Assembly (NCBI RefSeq): GCF_003955715.1
Contig: NZ_CP034463.1
Span: 248,001 to 312,000 of the forward strand
From: Streptomyces aquilus
GTDB taxonomy: Bacteria; Actinomycetota; Actinomycetes; Streptomycetales; Streptomycetaceae
Direction: 5' to 3'
DNA length: 64,000 nt
How positions within the stretch are numbered: position 1 is the first letter of the stretch; every line of letters begins with the position of its first letter. Of the stretch, positions 18,589-27,027 are shown in pieces. The notes under the pieces were generated by a model. That model was given only the letters and a program-made list of their open reading frames with translations, was not told where the DNA came from and searched no databases. The translations under genes were made by a program, and so were the position numbers.

Positions 18589-18921
18589 GTGAAGAAGGCG
18601 CACATATGTCTCGTGGTGGCGTGCACTCTCATGGTCGCCTCGTGCGGAGGAAGCGAGGCACCGATCAACACGTCCCGTCTGACGGATCGGGAAAAGGAAT
18701 GGGTCGAGTTCTCCTATGCGCACGAGAAGAATGAGGACGTCAAGCGGACCTGGGAAGGGCTCACCGCTGACGGCGTCAAGGCCTACCTCGATCGGCAGCG
18801 TTCCGTCGTGTGCGGCGACACGGCAGCGCTGATGCAGAGCCTGAAGGAGGCGGGCTGGGAGGCAGGCGACATGCAGGAGTACAAGGAGAAGTCCGACCAA
18901 CTGATCTGCTCGCCCTTCTAG
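18589..18921 (+). CDS. Small lipoprotein, unknown function
   Basis: Encodes 110 residues from GTG 18589, preceded by AGAGGAATT. The N-terminus KKAHICLVVACTLMVASCGG is a lipoprotein signal ending in the lipobox VASC, so the mature protein would be lipid-anchored on the outer face of the membrane at the Cys. The body is charged and helical (LTDREKEWVEFSYAHEKNED) with two further Cys (VVCGD, LICSPF) that may pair. Family not recognised. It converges on the next reverse-strand operon, with a shared hairpin between. Confidence 0.75.
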   Translation: MKKAHICLVVACTLMVASCGGSEAPINTSRLTDREKEWVEFSYAHEKNEDVKRTWEGLTADGVKAYLDRQRSVVCGDTAALMQSLKEAGWEAGDMQEYKEKSDQLICSPF

Positions 18922-18933
18922 GGCCGATCGCCG

Positions 18934-18967
18934 CGAAGGCCCCCGCCGAAGTGGGCAGGGACCTTCG
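18934..18967. terminator. Bidirectional terminator between convergent genes
   Basis: An inverted repeat with arms CGAAGGCCCCCGCC and GGGCAGGGACCTTCG (about 12 of 14 positions pairing) lies between the forward lipoprotein stop at 18921 and the reverse lipoprotein stop at 18994. Streptomycete terminators often lack a T-run, so this is a plausible terminator for both. Confidence 0.6.
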
Positions 18968-18993
18968 CTCGCTGGGTGGGTCAGCCGGTTTCC

Positions 18994-19683
18994 CTACGCC
19001 ACCGCACCCCCGAGAATCCTCAGCGAGTACTTGTCGTAGGCCCGGTGCAGGATCATCGTCACCGGTCCCGAGGTGAACACCCCGCTGACGACGTACTCCT
19101 TCTTGTTTCCCGTCTCGGCGACCCTCTTCTCGTACAGGGAATCGGTCTCCCGCTTCGCCTGCTCAAGCCACGAGGACGCCTTTCCGTGGTCCACTCCCGA
19201 CACGTCGAGCCGTGTGCAGGCCGCCAGGAAGTCGAAACCGTCGGATTGGTTCGTGCTGGTTCGGCACAGGAGCGACGACATGTTCCGGTGATCGGCGTAT
19301 CCCGCCGAAAGGGTCATTCCGTTCCCGCGCTGTCCGTGGATGTAGGTTCTCTTCTTTCCGTCGGGCATCTCTTCGTCGACGGGTTTGTCCAGCTTCAGCT
19401 TCCAGTCTTTCGAGAGTGCGGCGAGGAAATCCTTTCCGGAGTATCCGGCGTCCATCGTGTCCGCCTCGCCGAAGCTGGGCTGCTTGTCGCTTGTCACCGC
19501 GTGCTTCGGCAGCTCGGCGGCCCGCGGCGCGGTCCTCGACGCGGACGGCTCGGCACGGGGCGCCGCGGCTGTGGTGCGGTCGGACGCCGCAGGCTCGGGC
19601 GTGCTCCGGCTGCAGGAGACGGCTCCTGCCGTGCCGATGACGACGGTCATCAGCACGGCGGGAACACGGAGGGCGGCGCGCAT
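18994..19683 (-). CDS. Lipoprotein, last gene of DUF2690/golvesin operon
   Basis: Encodes 229 residues from ATG 19683, whose A is the last base of the preceding TGA, so translation is coupled to the large secreted protein. The signal ends in the lipobox AVSC (residues 20-23), giving a surface lipoprotein. A Pro/Ala/Thr linker follows, then a domain with DFLAALSKDWKLKLDKPVDE, YIHGQRGNGMTLSAGYADH and CRTSTNQSDGFDFLAACTRL with a probable disulphide. No family was recognised. Co-translation suggests it works at the cell surface with the upstream wall-acting protein. Confidence 0.75.
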   Translation of the reverse strand: MRAALRVPAVLMTVVIGTAGAVSCSRSTPEPAASDRTTAAAPRAEPSASRTAPRAAELPKHAVTSDKQPSFGEADTMDAGYSGKDFLAALSKDWKLKLDKPVDEEMPDGKKRTYIHGQRGNGMTLSAGYADHRNMSSLLCRTSTNQSDGFDFLAACTRLDVSGVDHGKASSWLEQAKRETDSLYEKRVAETGNKKEYVVSGVFTSGPVTMILHRAYDKYSLRILGGAVA

Positions 19684-22682
19684 CACACTCCACCGTCGAC
19701 GAGGTTGCACGGGCCGGGATCGGCGGTGGTGAACGGAACGAAGGCGATCGCGTCGAACACCACGTTGTCGTCCCCGGTACCGGCGGAGTGGAGGTTGTCC
19801 GCCTCGATCCGGCCGCCCTTCCAGAAGGTGAACGTGCCCATCTCGAACCAGGTCTCCTTGCCGTTGCTGCGGGTTCCCTGGTTGACGTTGCAGTAGTCGG
19901 GCTTGGCGCCGGCCGTGTTGTCGCCCGGGATGAAGTTGTAGCGGACGACTGCCTCGGCGCCGTGGCTGGGCAGGTGGACGAAGACCTTGTAGCGCTGGCC
20001 GAAGTCGTCTCCCGCGGGGAGCTTGTTCGGGTTGACCTGCCAGCGGCCGGTCACTTTGTGGAAGTAGTCGGTGTCCGGGTAGTTGTGCGTGAAGTAGACG
20101 TGGTGGTCGTACCCGGCGCCGAGCTGGTGCAGGTCGATGGGGGCGATGTAGGGGGTCGCGCGGTAGGTGCCGTCGTCCCGCTGCATCGTGATGTTGTCAC
20201 CGACCTGGAGGGTGAACTTGCCGTCCCAGGCCCCCTCGAAGTCCCCGCAGCCGTAGGTGTCCTCGTGCTCGCCGAGGTCATCGACGATGATCGCGTTGGT
20301 GTAGACGCCCGGGTGGTCGATGCACGGGCCGTGGTCGTACTTGCTCTGGAGTTCGGGCTCGCCCGAGCCGAGTGCGTAACGGAGGGTCTCCGTACTGGAG
20401 TTGGCGGTGCTCTGCGACCCCATCCAGTTCACGCTGCTGTCCCAGTAGCAGGAGGAGTCCCAGCTCGGGCAGGGGTCGGCCGCGTCCGGGTCACAGGCGT
20501 TGATGGACGGGGCGCAGAACGCGTCGAGCGGGGCGACCGTGATGACGTCGAACGGCATGTCCGGCTTGACGTACGACGCCACGCCGTCCCAGGTCATCTG
20601 CGGGACCTCCGCCCAGCCCAGGATCTTCTCCTGGTAGCTCCAGTCGCCGGGGTGGGAGGCGTCGTCGTAGCTGTAGCGCAGGAAGGGCTGGCGGTCGGCC
20701 GGGTACTCCGGCTTGATCGGGTTGTTGAAGTAGCCGAGACCGACGGCGCCGGAGGTGTAGACGCCGGAGTTGTAGCCCCACAGCGCCATGTACCAGTTCT
20801 CGAGGTAGGCCGGGTCGCCGTTGTTGGTGTTCATGCCCAGCGCCTTGAGCTGGTTCCACTTCTCGCCCAGGATCTGCAGACCGGCGGCGATGTTGGCCGC
20901 GTAGTCGGTCGTGATGGCGCCGGCGTGCAGGGCGTCGTACTGCTCGGAGTCCTTCTCGGACATGCGGGTCGTCACCTGGGCGATGCCGTATCCGCAGTCG
21001 GCCGAGGCCCGGTTGGGGTAGTAGTGGATGCCGTTGCCGTTGCCGAACCAGTCGGACTTGGTGACATTGCCCGAGTCGCCGTTCACGGAGTGCCAGGAAG
21101 CCTGCTTGAAGTTGGACTCCTGGGCGAGGACCCCCAGCATGATCTGCGCGGGAATCTCACCCCCGCCGGTCAGCCTCGGCTTCTCGAACAGGCCTTGCGG
21201 GGTGTAGGCGCCAAGGCCCGTGTCGTGCCAATTCGCGGGGCGGGACACCGTCAACTGGCCGTGCACGGCCTGGTCGACCGCCCATTCGACCATGTTCGCG
21301 CTGGCCTGGAGCGCCTGGCGCTTGGGGTCGTTGCGCTTGACGATACAGGGGGTCTCCATCTCCGCGATCTTGCCGCGGACGGCCGCACCGTACCCGGACA
21401 GACACTGAGACTCCGGGCCGCCCTCACCGCAGGTGAGCGGGTCCGTGTCGTCGCGGCCCGCCGTGACGAAGGCGGCCGGGTCCATCGACAACGAGGAATC
21501 CGGCTTCGGCCGTTCCCGGTCGGCGTCGACGAGGGTGCTCGCCTTCGCCCCGGTCCTGAGAGCCGTCGCCTTGACGGACAGTGATCCGGCGCCCTTGGCC
21601 GAGGGCGAGCCGATGGTGGAGGTGATGCCCTTCATCTGCTCGGAGAACACCGAGTTGGTCACCAGGTGACCCTGCCGGGAGATCCCGACCACGCGGCCGC
21701 TCACCGCGTGCTTGGCGAGCCCCGGTGCGCGGCTGGTGTCGATTCCCGCCACGTCACCGACGACCGCGTCGCCGTCGGCCACCGGAAGGAGCTTGACCTT
21801 GCCCTTCGGGGCGCGGCCCAGCTCGGTGAAGTCCTTGCCGTCGAAGCGGGAGATGACGCTGCTCTCGCCGTCGACCGTGCCGATGTCCACGGTGCCGTTC
21901 TTCGAGGCCGTCAGGGCGAACATCGGGCCCGGCACCGCGGCGAGACTGCGGGCGGACAGCTTCTTGCCGTCGCCCTTCAGGTCGACGAGGGCACCCCCGA
22001 GCACCCCGACGGTGCCCCTCTGGGTGGGCGTGACGTGCGTGAGGTGGCCCTTGATCGTGCGGCGGGAGGACACCGATCCGGTCTCCGCGTCGACCGAAAT
22101 CACCGTCGTCGAGCCGATGGACCGGTCGGTGGCCGAACTGGAGGTGAAGGCCACCTGGTCGCCCGTGCCACAGCCGGGCGCGAAGTAGGCCAGTTGCACC
22201 CGGTCGGGAATCTCGGTGACCTTGCCGTCGGAGAGCCGGATCACCGCGGCGAACGCGCCGCTCTCGTACGCACCGGGCTCGTTGGACCAGGCCGACGGCG
22301 CGTAGACCGCCGCCGCGTAGTTCCCCGATCCCGTGGTGCAGACGTAGCCCGTCCACGGTCCGACCTCGGACAGTTCCCTGCGGTTGAGCCGGGCGATCTC
22401 GTAGAAGGAGAACCCGTCGCTCTCCCGCGCCGCGAGAATGTGCAGTCCCTCGGCGTCACCGGTGGCCTGCACGATCTCGTCCGAGGAGGAGGCGTAGCCC
22501 GAACCCAATTCCTTGCCGGGCGCGGAGAACAGGCCAGGCGTCGCGCCGTCCGCGGCGGTGGGGGCCGTCCGCACCGCCGGGTCCGAGGAGGCCAGGGGGA
22601 CCAGAGTGGCCGATGCCGCCACCACACTCAGTGCTATCAGAGGGTTCGCGGAGAAGTATCTCCTGAGACGTCTCTTGCGCAT
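19683..22682 (-). CDS. Large secreted lysozyme-like/golvesin-domain protein
   Basis: Encodes 999 residues from ATG 22682, five bases after GGGGAG. A signal peptide spans residues 1-32. Residues about 50-420 contain repeated beta-strand blades (RLSDGKVTEIPDRVQLAYFA, SVDAETGSVSSRRTIKGHLT) like a propeller. Residues about 500-720 hold a lysozyme/transglycosylase-like core: LAQESNF with the candidate catalytic Glu, CGYGIAQVT and MALWGYNSGVY. The last 130 residues (VNPNKLPAGDDFGQRYKVFV, ending DNVVFDAIAFVPF) match the golvesin C-terminal/Xly carbohydrate-binding-like domain. It probably acts on cell wall or glycans outside the cell. It lies between a DUF2690 gene and a lipoprotein gene in one operon. 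Confidence 0.8.
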   Translation of the reverse strand: MRKRRLRRYFSANPLIALSVVAASATLVPLASSDPAVRTAPTAADGATPGLFSAPGKELGSGYASSSDEIVQATGDAEGLHILAARESDGFSFYEIARLNRRELSEVGPWTGYVCTTGSGNYAAAVYAPSAWSNEPGAYESGAFAAVIRLSDGKVTEIPDRVQLAYFAPGCGTGDQVAFTSSSATDRSIGSTTVISVDAETGSVSSRRTIKGHLTHVTPTQRGTVGVLGGALVDLKGDGKKLSARSLAAVPGPMFALTASKNGTVDIGTVDGESSVISRFDGKDFTELGRAPKGKVKLLPVADGDAVVGDVAGIDTSRAPGLAKHAVSGRVVGISRQGHLVTNSVFSEQMKGITSTIGSPSAKGAGSLSVKATALRTGAKASTLVDADRERPKPDSSLSMDPAAFVTAGRDDTDPLTCGEGGPESQCLSGYGAAVRGKIAEMETPCIVKRNDPKRQALQASANMVEWAVDQAVHGQLTVSRPANWHDTGLGAYTPQGLFEKPRLTGGGEIPAQIMLGVLAQESNFKQASWHSVNGDSGNVTKSDWFGNGNGIHYYPNRASADCGYGIAQVTTRMSEKDSEQYDALHAGAITTDYAANIAAGLQILGEKWNQLKALGMNTNNGDPAYLENWYMALWGYNSGVYTSGAVGLGYFNNPIKPEYPADRQPFLRYSYDDASHPGDWSYQEKILGWAEVPQMTWDGVASYVKPDMPFDVITVAPLDAFCAPSINACDPDAADPCPSWDSSCYWDSSVNWMGSQSTANSSTETLRYALGSGEPELQSKYDHGPCIDHPGVYTNAIIVDDLGEHEDTYGCGDFEGAWDGKFTLQVGDNITMQRDDGTYRATPYIAPIDLHQLGAGYDHHVYFTHNYPDTDYFHKVTGRWQVNPNKLPAGDDFGQRYKVFVHLPSHGAEAVVRYNFIPGDNTAGAKPDYCNVNQGTRSNGKETWFEMGTFTFWKGGRIEADNLHSAGTGDDNVVFDAIAFVPFTTADPGPCNLVDGGV

Positions 22683-22690
22683 CTTCTCCC

Positions 22691-23215
22691 CTACATCCAG
22701 TCCGTGCACGAGCCGTGCCGGAGCGGAAGGCTGGCGTCGTTGTTGTTCTTGATGTAACGCAGCGGCGCGGGGTCGAACTGGGCATCGACGTCGTTCCAGC
22801 ACGCCTTCGCCGTCGTGGCCTTCCAGTTCTGCATCTTGGTGTAGGCGCCCGCCACGCCGTCGCCGAGCAGGCCGGTCGTGTCGTACTCCTCGATGCCGCC
22901 GTCGGGAGCACGTGTCGTCCACAACGTCCCGTACACGTAGTCGGGGGACGTGTCGAGATCGCGTGAGATCTTCAACCACACCCCCTGGCACAGCGGCGAC
23001 CAGATCAGCCGCACCGCGACCGACTCGTCCGGCTCGGTCACCTGCTGCAGAAGCTCGGCATCGTTGTCACACCCCATCGCAATGGGGTCCTTGCCCGCAC
23101 AGGTGTCCCGAAAGCAGTCGACCGCGGCCGCCGGGGACGCCTGGAATCCCTGAAAGGCCCCGGCCAGCAGCGTCAGGGCAGCCATCGTCGGCCCCCATCT
23201 TCGTATGCCGTGCAC
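22691..23215 (-). CDS. Secreted DUF2690-domain protein
   Basis: Encodes about 174 residues. The GTG at 23215 is preferred over the ATG two codons earlier because GAGGTG sits six bases before it, while it abuts the ATG directly. A signal peptide ends near SPAAA. The mature N-terminus, CFRDTCAGKDPIAMGCDNDA then VAVRLIWSPLCQGVWLKIS, is the DUF2690 signature: four conserved Cys with KDP-xx-GC and SPxCxxxW. The function of the domain is unknown; it occurs in secreted and membrane-tethered streptomycete proteins. The stop is eight bases before the start of the large golvesin-domain gene, so they are cotranscribed. Confidence 0.82.
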   Translation of the reverse strand: MHGIRRWGPTMAALTLLAGAFQGFQASPAAAVDCFRDTCAGKDPIAMGCDNDAELLQQVTEPDESVAVRLIWSPLCQGVWLKISRDLDTSPDYVYGTLWTTRAPDGGIEEYDTTGLLGDGVAGAYTKMQNWKATTAKACWNDVDAQFDPAPLRYIKNNNDASLPLRHGSCTDWM

Positions 23216-23529
23216 TCTCATCACCTCAGATCTCTCTGCTCTTCTGGGCGCCGCATCGAGGGCAGCACTTCTTGCCGCGTATCCACCGACACGACACCAA
23301 TTTGTCCGAGACATGACATACTCAGTCACGGTGTCGACCGGCTGCCCATCAAGATCTCACAGCAACATCCCGGCCGGTAGCGGGTTCATCAAGTCGTCCG
23401 CGAACAGTGAGCCGGCAGCACGGATCGCCTGTGCAGCCGCGAAGTTGACGTCTCGGCACAAAGCGGCCGCGCGTAGCGGCCGACCGCGCGGGAGGCGGCA
23501 GGCCTGGTGGCGATGATGTCGCTCGCCCG

Positions 23530-23715
23530 GCGGGCATGCGGTTGCGGAAGTGGCCCTTCGCGACGAGTTCGTCGACCGGCTTGGCCGCCAGGACGTACTT
23601 GACCCAGTGGCCGGCCATCGCCGTCTCCCGTGCCGAGTGCGATCAGCGGGTGCGACTTGCCGGTGCCGGAGTCGCCGATGAGGCAGCGGGGGCAGGCCTT
23701 TCTTGATCCCATCGC
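23530..23715 (-). pseudogene. istB: IstB-like ATPase fragment (IS21-family relic)
   Basis: One reverse frame reads CLIGDSGTGKSHPLIALGT, the Walker A region of IstB transposition helper ATPases, and the next frame continues MAGHWVKYVLAAKPVDELV. Only about 50 codons remain, with a frameshift between. No IstA transposase or terminal repeats were found, so it is an old fragment of an IS21-type element. Confidence 0.75.
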
Positions 23716-23776
23716 ATTTGACGTGGGTGTGGACCATGGGCGCGGTCTCGGATCATGTGACCGTTCCGATGCCAGT

Positions 23777-24592
23777 TCAGGTCGCCGGCCTGGCCAGCCT
23801 GTGCAGGGTCCGCGCGGCAGGTGATCCGGGGTCGGCCGTGATCAGGACGACTTCCTGGTCATCCTCGGGCACGAGCAGGACGTCACAGTTCAACCGCAGC
23901 GTGCCGGTCTCCGGATGATCCAGGATCTTGGTGCGGTGCCCGGGGGCGTGGACCGGACGCGTCTGCCATATCTGCCGGAACTCCTCGCTGCCGGTGTGCA
24001 GTTCGGCCAGCAGAGCCGTCAACTGCGGGTCGTGCGGGTAGCGGTCGGCGGCCCGTCGCAGCCGCGCCACCACAATGTGCCCGAACTCCTCGGCGCTGGA
24101 GCTCTCATACATCCGTCCCTGGCCAAGGAAGCGGCGCCGGGCCAGGTTCGCCCTCCCGCCCCTGAGATCGCCGCCGAGGAGTGCCTGGGCCAAGGGGTTC
24201 CAGGCGACGACGCCGTACGCCGCGTCAGTGACGATGGCACCGGTCTGCGGCAGTCGCTCCAGCATCCGGGCCACATGCGGGCGTACCCGCCGCACGGCAC
24301 TGACGCCGGGCGGCGCGCTCGATCCCGCCAGGCGGAACAGGTGGCTGCGCTCGGCCGGCGTCAGCCGCAGTGCCTGGGACAACGCGTCCAGGATCCGCGG
24401 GGACGGCCGCGGGCCCCGGGCCTGCTCCAGCCGCGTGTAGTAGTCGACCGACATGTGGGCGCGCTCGGCCACCTCTTCGCGGCGCAGGCCCGGGGTCCGG
24501 CGATCGGTGCCGGCCGCCGTCAGGCCGATCTCGTGGGGACGCAAGGCCGCCCGGCGCTCCCGCAGGAAGCGTGCCAGCTCCTGTCGTGCCAT
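23777..24592 (-). CDS. XRE-family regulator with MmyB-like ligand domain
   Basis: Encodes 271 residues from ATG 24592, preceded by GGAGGAAGCGGC; the longer frame adds five residues without a ribosome site. The N-terminal HTH (LARFLRERRAALRPHEIGL, GLRREEVAERAHMSVDYYTR, LEQARGPRPSPRILDALSQA) is followed by the MmyB-like PAS-type domain (TDAAYGVVAWNPLAQALLGG, ARRRFLGQGRMYE, GTLRLNCDVLLVPEDDQEVV), which usually binds a fatty-acid-like ligand. This family typically sits divergent from an SDR gene that it represses, and that is the arrangement here. Confidence 0.93.
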   Translation of the reverse strand: MARQELARFLRERRAALRPHEIGLTAAGTDRRTPGLRREEVAERAHMSVDYYTRLEQARGPRPSPRILDALSQALRLTPAERSHLFRLAGSSAPPGVSAVRRVRPHVARMLERLPQTGAIVTDAAYGVVAWNPLAQALLGGDLRGGRANLARRRFLGQGRMYESSSAEEFGHIVVARLRRAADRYPHDPQLTALLAELHTGSEEFRQIWQTRPVHAPGHRTKILDHPETGTLRLNCDVLLVPEDDQEVVLITADPGSPAARTLHRLARPAT

Positions 24593-24663
24593 GCCGCTTC
24601 CTCCCACTGCCTGGTACAGGTCGTCCCTGGCAGGACGCCCACAGCCAGGGAACCGTAGGTGCC
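24593..24663. promoter_or_regulatory. Divergent promoter of XRE regulator and SDR
   Basis: A 71-bp gap between two divergent starts. It contains the palindrome CCTGGTACAGG (24610-24620) and nearby related CCTGGCAGG and CCAGGG blocks, which could form the operator for the MmyB-type regulator. Confidence 0.4.
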
Positions 24664-25380
24664 ATGAACGATCGCACAGCTCTGGTCACCGGTGCCAACA
24701 AGGGCATCGGCAAGCACATCGCCCGGCTCCTGGCCGCCGAAGGCGTCACCGTGTACATCGGCGCCCGCGACCGCGTGCTCGGACAACGAGCCGTCGAGGA
24801 GATCGGCGCACGCGCCCGCCTCCTGGTCCTCGACGTCACAGACCCTGACGGCATCGCACAGGCCGCCACCCAAGTCGACCGCCTGGACATCCTGGTCAAC
24901 AACGCCGGGATCTCACCGTCACTCGCCTTGCCGACCGACACCAGCGTCGAGGAATTCCGGCGCACATACGAGACCAACGTCTTCGGGGTCGTGGCGGTCA
25001 CCAATGCCTTCCTGCCCGCCCTGCGCCAATCCCCGCGCCCGCGCATCGTCAACATCTCCAGCGGCACCGCATCCCTGACCTGGAGCACACACCCCAACCC
25101 CCAGTTCACCCCGGGAAACGGCGGCGCCGCTGCCTACCGGTCCTCCAAAGCCGCCCTCAACGCCCTCACCGTCCTTTACGCCCAGACGCTGGCCGAGGAC
25201 GGCTTCAAGGTCAACGCGCTCGCTCCCGGCATGCGGGCCACCGACCTCAACCCCCTGGCGGCCGCTGCCGGAGACGACCCGGGCGAGGCCGCCCAGGCAG
25301 CCATCCGCCTGGCACTGCTGCCCGACCACGGCCCCACCGGCGGCTTCTTCTCTTGGGACGCAACACCCGTGCCCTGGTAA
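24664..25380 (+). CDS. SDR-family NAD(P)-dependent oxidoreductase
   Basis: Encodes 238 residues from ATG 24664. The Rossmann nucleotide loop TGANKGIG is at residues 9-16, the NNAG strand at 79-82, the catalytic Tyr158 and Lys162 in YRSSK, and Ser in NISSGTA near 131-135. The size and the N-terminal NADP-type pattern fit classical short-chain dehydrogenases. It probably reduces a carbonyl compound or aldehyde in the cytoplasm. It is the likely target of the divergent MmyB-like regulator. Confidence 0.92.
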   Translation: MNDRTALVTGANKGIGKHIARLLAAEGVTVYIGARDRVLGQRAVEEIGARARLLVLDVTDPDGIAQAATQVDRLDILVNNAGISPSLALPTDTSVEEFRRTYETNVFGVVAVTNAFLPALRQSPRPRIVNISSGTASLTWSTHPNPQFTPGNGGAAAYRSSKAALNALTVLYAQTLAEDGFKVNALAPGMRATDLNPLAAAAGDDPGEAAQAAIRLALLPDHGPTGGFFSWDATPVPW

Positions 25381-25620
25381 GGCACCGCTGAGCAGCACAA
25401 CGGAGTTACGTTGCAGCCCGTCTCGACGGGCTGGCCACCACGGAGCTGATGGCCGCAGCGCAGACAGCTGGCATCCCCTGTCACACCTCGCAGCGCGGCG
25501 ACCTGGTGATCTTGCTGCTGGCGTTGGCCGAGTGGGAGATATGGTCGTGCCGCGGCGGCCGGCCCATGTCCACGGCCCGGCCGCGGCGTTCGAAGCGCCA
25601 TGCGGACAGTACCGACTCGC

Positions 25621-26388
25621 TCAATTCCCTGCGGGTATCGGACCAGATCCCGCAGGCGCCACACCATCCGTTTCATCCCAGACGTCACCACCGTCAGCCC
25701 AGGTCCACAGCCATTTCCGTAGGGAGGCGGTCGCATGGCGAAGGCCGTCGTGAGGGTCTTCCCCAAAGGGGCAACCGTCGGCGTCGTAGAGAAGCACTGG
25801 GTTGTCGACTGCGCTCAACGAGACATGCCATTCCATCGTGCAGCCGCCGTAGGCGAGAAGGAGCCACGACGGTGGCATGCCCTCTGACCGGTTACGTTCG
25901 TGCACGCTGGCCGCGCACGGCCAGTCGCGCACGTGCCCTGGGGCCCGGTTACCGTCGGTCAGACAGGCAAGCCCGCCATCGGGTCCGAATCCTCCGTTGG
26001 CGACCTCGGTGTAGAGGCGCCGAAGCAGTTCGGGAAGGCGGCGTCCGATTCTGTCCTCTGCCTTCTCGACGTCTGACAGGGAGATCGGAGGGAACAGCGG
26101 CCCGCGAGCAGCGTCGGCGTAGTAGTCGCGCACCTCCTCGGTCTCGGCCTTGAGCTCGACCGTCCCGTCACTGCCATACGAAACTATGTCGCCTCGTATC
26201 CGTTCCAACCGGGGCTTGCCACAACGCTCGATGATCCACGCGACAGGGACGTCCGCGCGGTCGAATCGCAGGCCCGGATCCCACGCGCGAGCCCGCACAG
26301 CTTTGATCAACGCGTCGTCGTCCGCCTCTTGCCTGGTCTTTGGGCTGGGCTCACGGTGGAGTGGCGCCGCGTGATCATTGGATGTCAA
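25621..26388 (-). CDS. SMI1/KNR4 (SUKH) family protein
   Basis: Encodes 255 residues from a TTG at 26388 that overlaps the TGA of the upstream gene (TTGA), with AGGTG before it. The SUKH core is visible: ISLSDVEKAEDRIGRRLPEL, then LRRLYTEVANGGFGPDGGLA. These proteins are commonly cytosolic immunity factors against polymorphic or contact-dependent toxins. It has an extended C-terminus (WHVSLSAVDNPVLLYDADGC) typical of longer bacterial members. No cognate toxin gene is adjacent, so it may be an orphan immunity gene. Confidence 0.85.
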   Translation of the reverse strand: MTSNDHAAPLHREPSPKTRQEADDDALIKAVRARAWDPGLRFDRADVPVAWIIERCGKPRLERIRGDIVSYGSDGTVELKAETEEVRDYYADAARGPLFPPISLSDVEKAEDRIGRRLPELLRRLYTEVANGGFGPDGGLACLTDGNRAPGHVRDWPCAASVHERNRSEGMPPSWLLLAYGGCTMEWHVSLSAVDNPVLLYDADGCPFGEDPHDGLRHATASLRKWLWTWADGGDVWDETDGVAPAGSGPIPAGN

Positions 26389-26870
26389 CGCAACACCTGA
26401 TGATCACCGGCGTCCTCAGCTGCTTGGACGCGCCACCGGAACCAGTAGTCGAGCCCATCGACCCGGTAGCGATCACCCGCGTCGAACCGCAGCTCGCCGA
26501 CAAGCCGACGCGCGTCGTCCGGTGCCTGGCGGTGGGGGGCCAGTATCAGTGTCAGTTCGTCGTAGCGGGTATCGATTCCCCCGTGACCCGGATGGCTCTC
26601 AGTGGTGACCGTCCCGGCCTCATAACGCTGGTTCCACCGGGCGTAGATCGCCCATTGCTCGCGTTCCAGCTTCACCGCGGCCTCGTCGGCGGGCCACACA
26701 CGGTACTCGTTGGCTTCGTCGTCTTGGCCGTAGTCGTCGTTCTGAAAGTAGTGGGGCTTGCCGTCTACGTCAGCGAGGCCGAAGCGGGGACCGTCGTACC
26801 ACTCCAACTCGACGTACACACGCTCAAAGCCGTCCGCGATCAGCTGCGCTTCGTCCCAGGTCTCAGCCAC
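26385..26870 (-). CDS. Acidic hypothetical protein coupled to SUKH gene
   Basis: Encodes 161 residues from ATG 26870. The protein is acidic and aromatic-rich, with VYVELEWYDGPRFGLADVDG, VWPADEAAVKLEREQWAIYA and LVGELRFDAGDRYRVDGLDY. There is no signal peptide or membrane segment. The stop overlaps the TTG start of the SUKH-family gene, implying coupled translation. The family was not recognised, but the composition and company fit a second immunity-type protein. Confidence 0.65.
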   Translation of the reverse strand: MAETWDEAQLIADGFERVYVELEWYDGPRFGLADVDGKPHYFQNDDYGQDDEANEYRVWPADEAAVKLEREQWAIYARWNQRYEAGTVTTESHPGHGGIDTRYDELTLILAPHRQAPDDARRLVGELRFDAGDRYRVDGLDYWFRWRVQAAEDAGDHQVLR

Positions 26871-26952
26871 ACAAACAGACTACAGACGGCAAAGCGCATG
26901 CCTCCAACGTATCGATGAACCCTGTCGGAGGCAGCGTGGTACGGGAGGCGCG

Positions 26953-26998
26953 GACAGGGCCCTGCGGCCGGCGGTGACGCCGGCCGCAGGGCCCTGTC
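26953..26998 (-). terminator. Perfect 21-bp hairpin terminator
   Basis: Two perfectly complementary 21-base GC-rich arms (26953-26973 and 26978-26998) flank a GTGA loop. It begins about 30 bases beyond the stop of the YncE-phosphoesterase gene and so ends the leftward ABC-transporter operon. It also insulates the downstream SUKH pair, which is transcribed in the same direction. Confidence 0.85.
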
Positions 26999-27027
26999 GG
27001 GCGGGACTCCGTCGGGATGAGGCTCGG

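Noticed and set aside
19788..21584. 598-codon forward open frame
   Set aside because: Antisense shadow of the large golvesin-domain gene; composition is typical of a complementary-strand frame.
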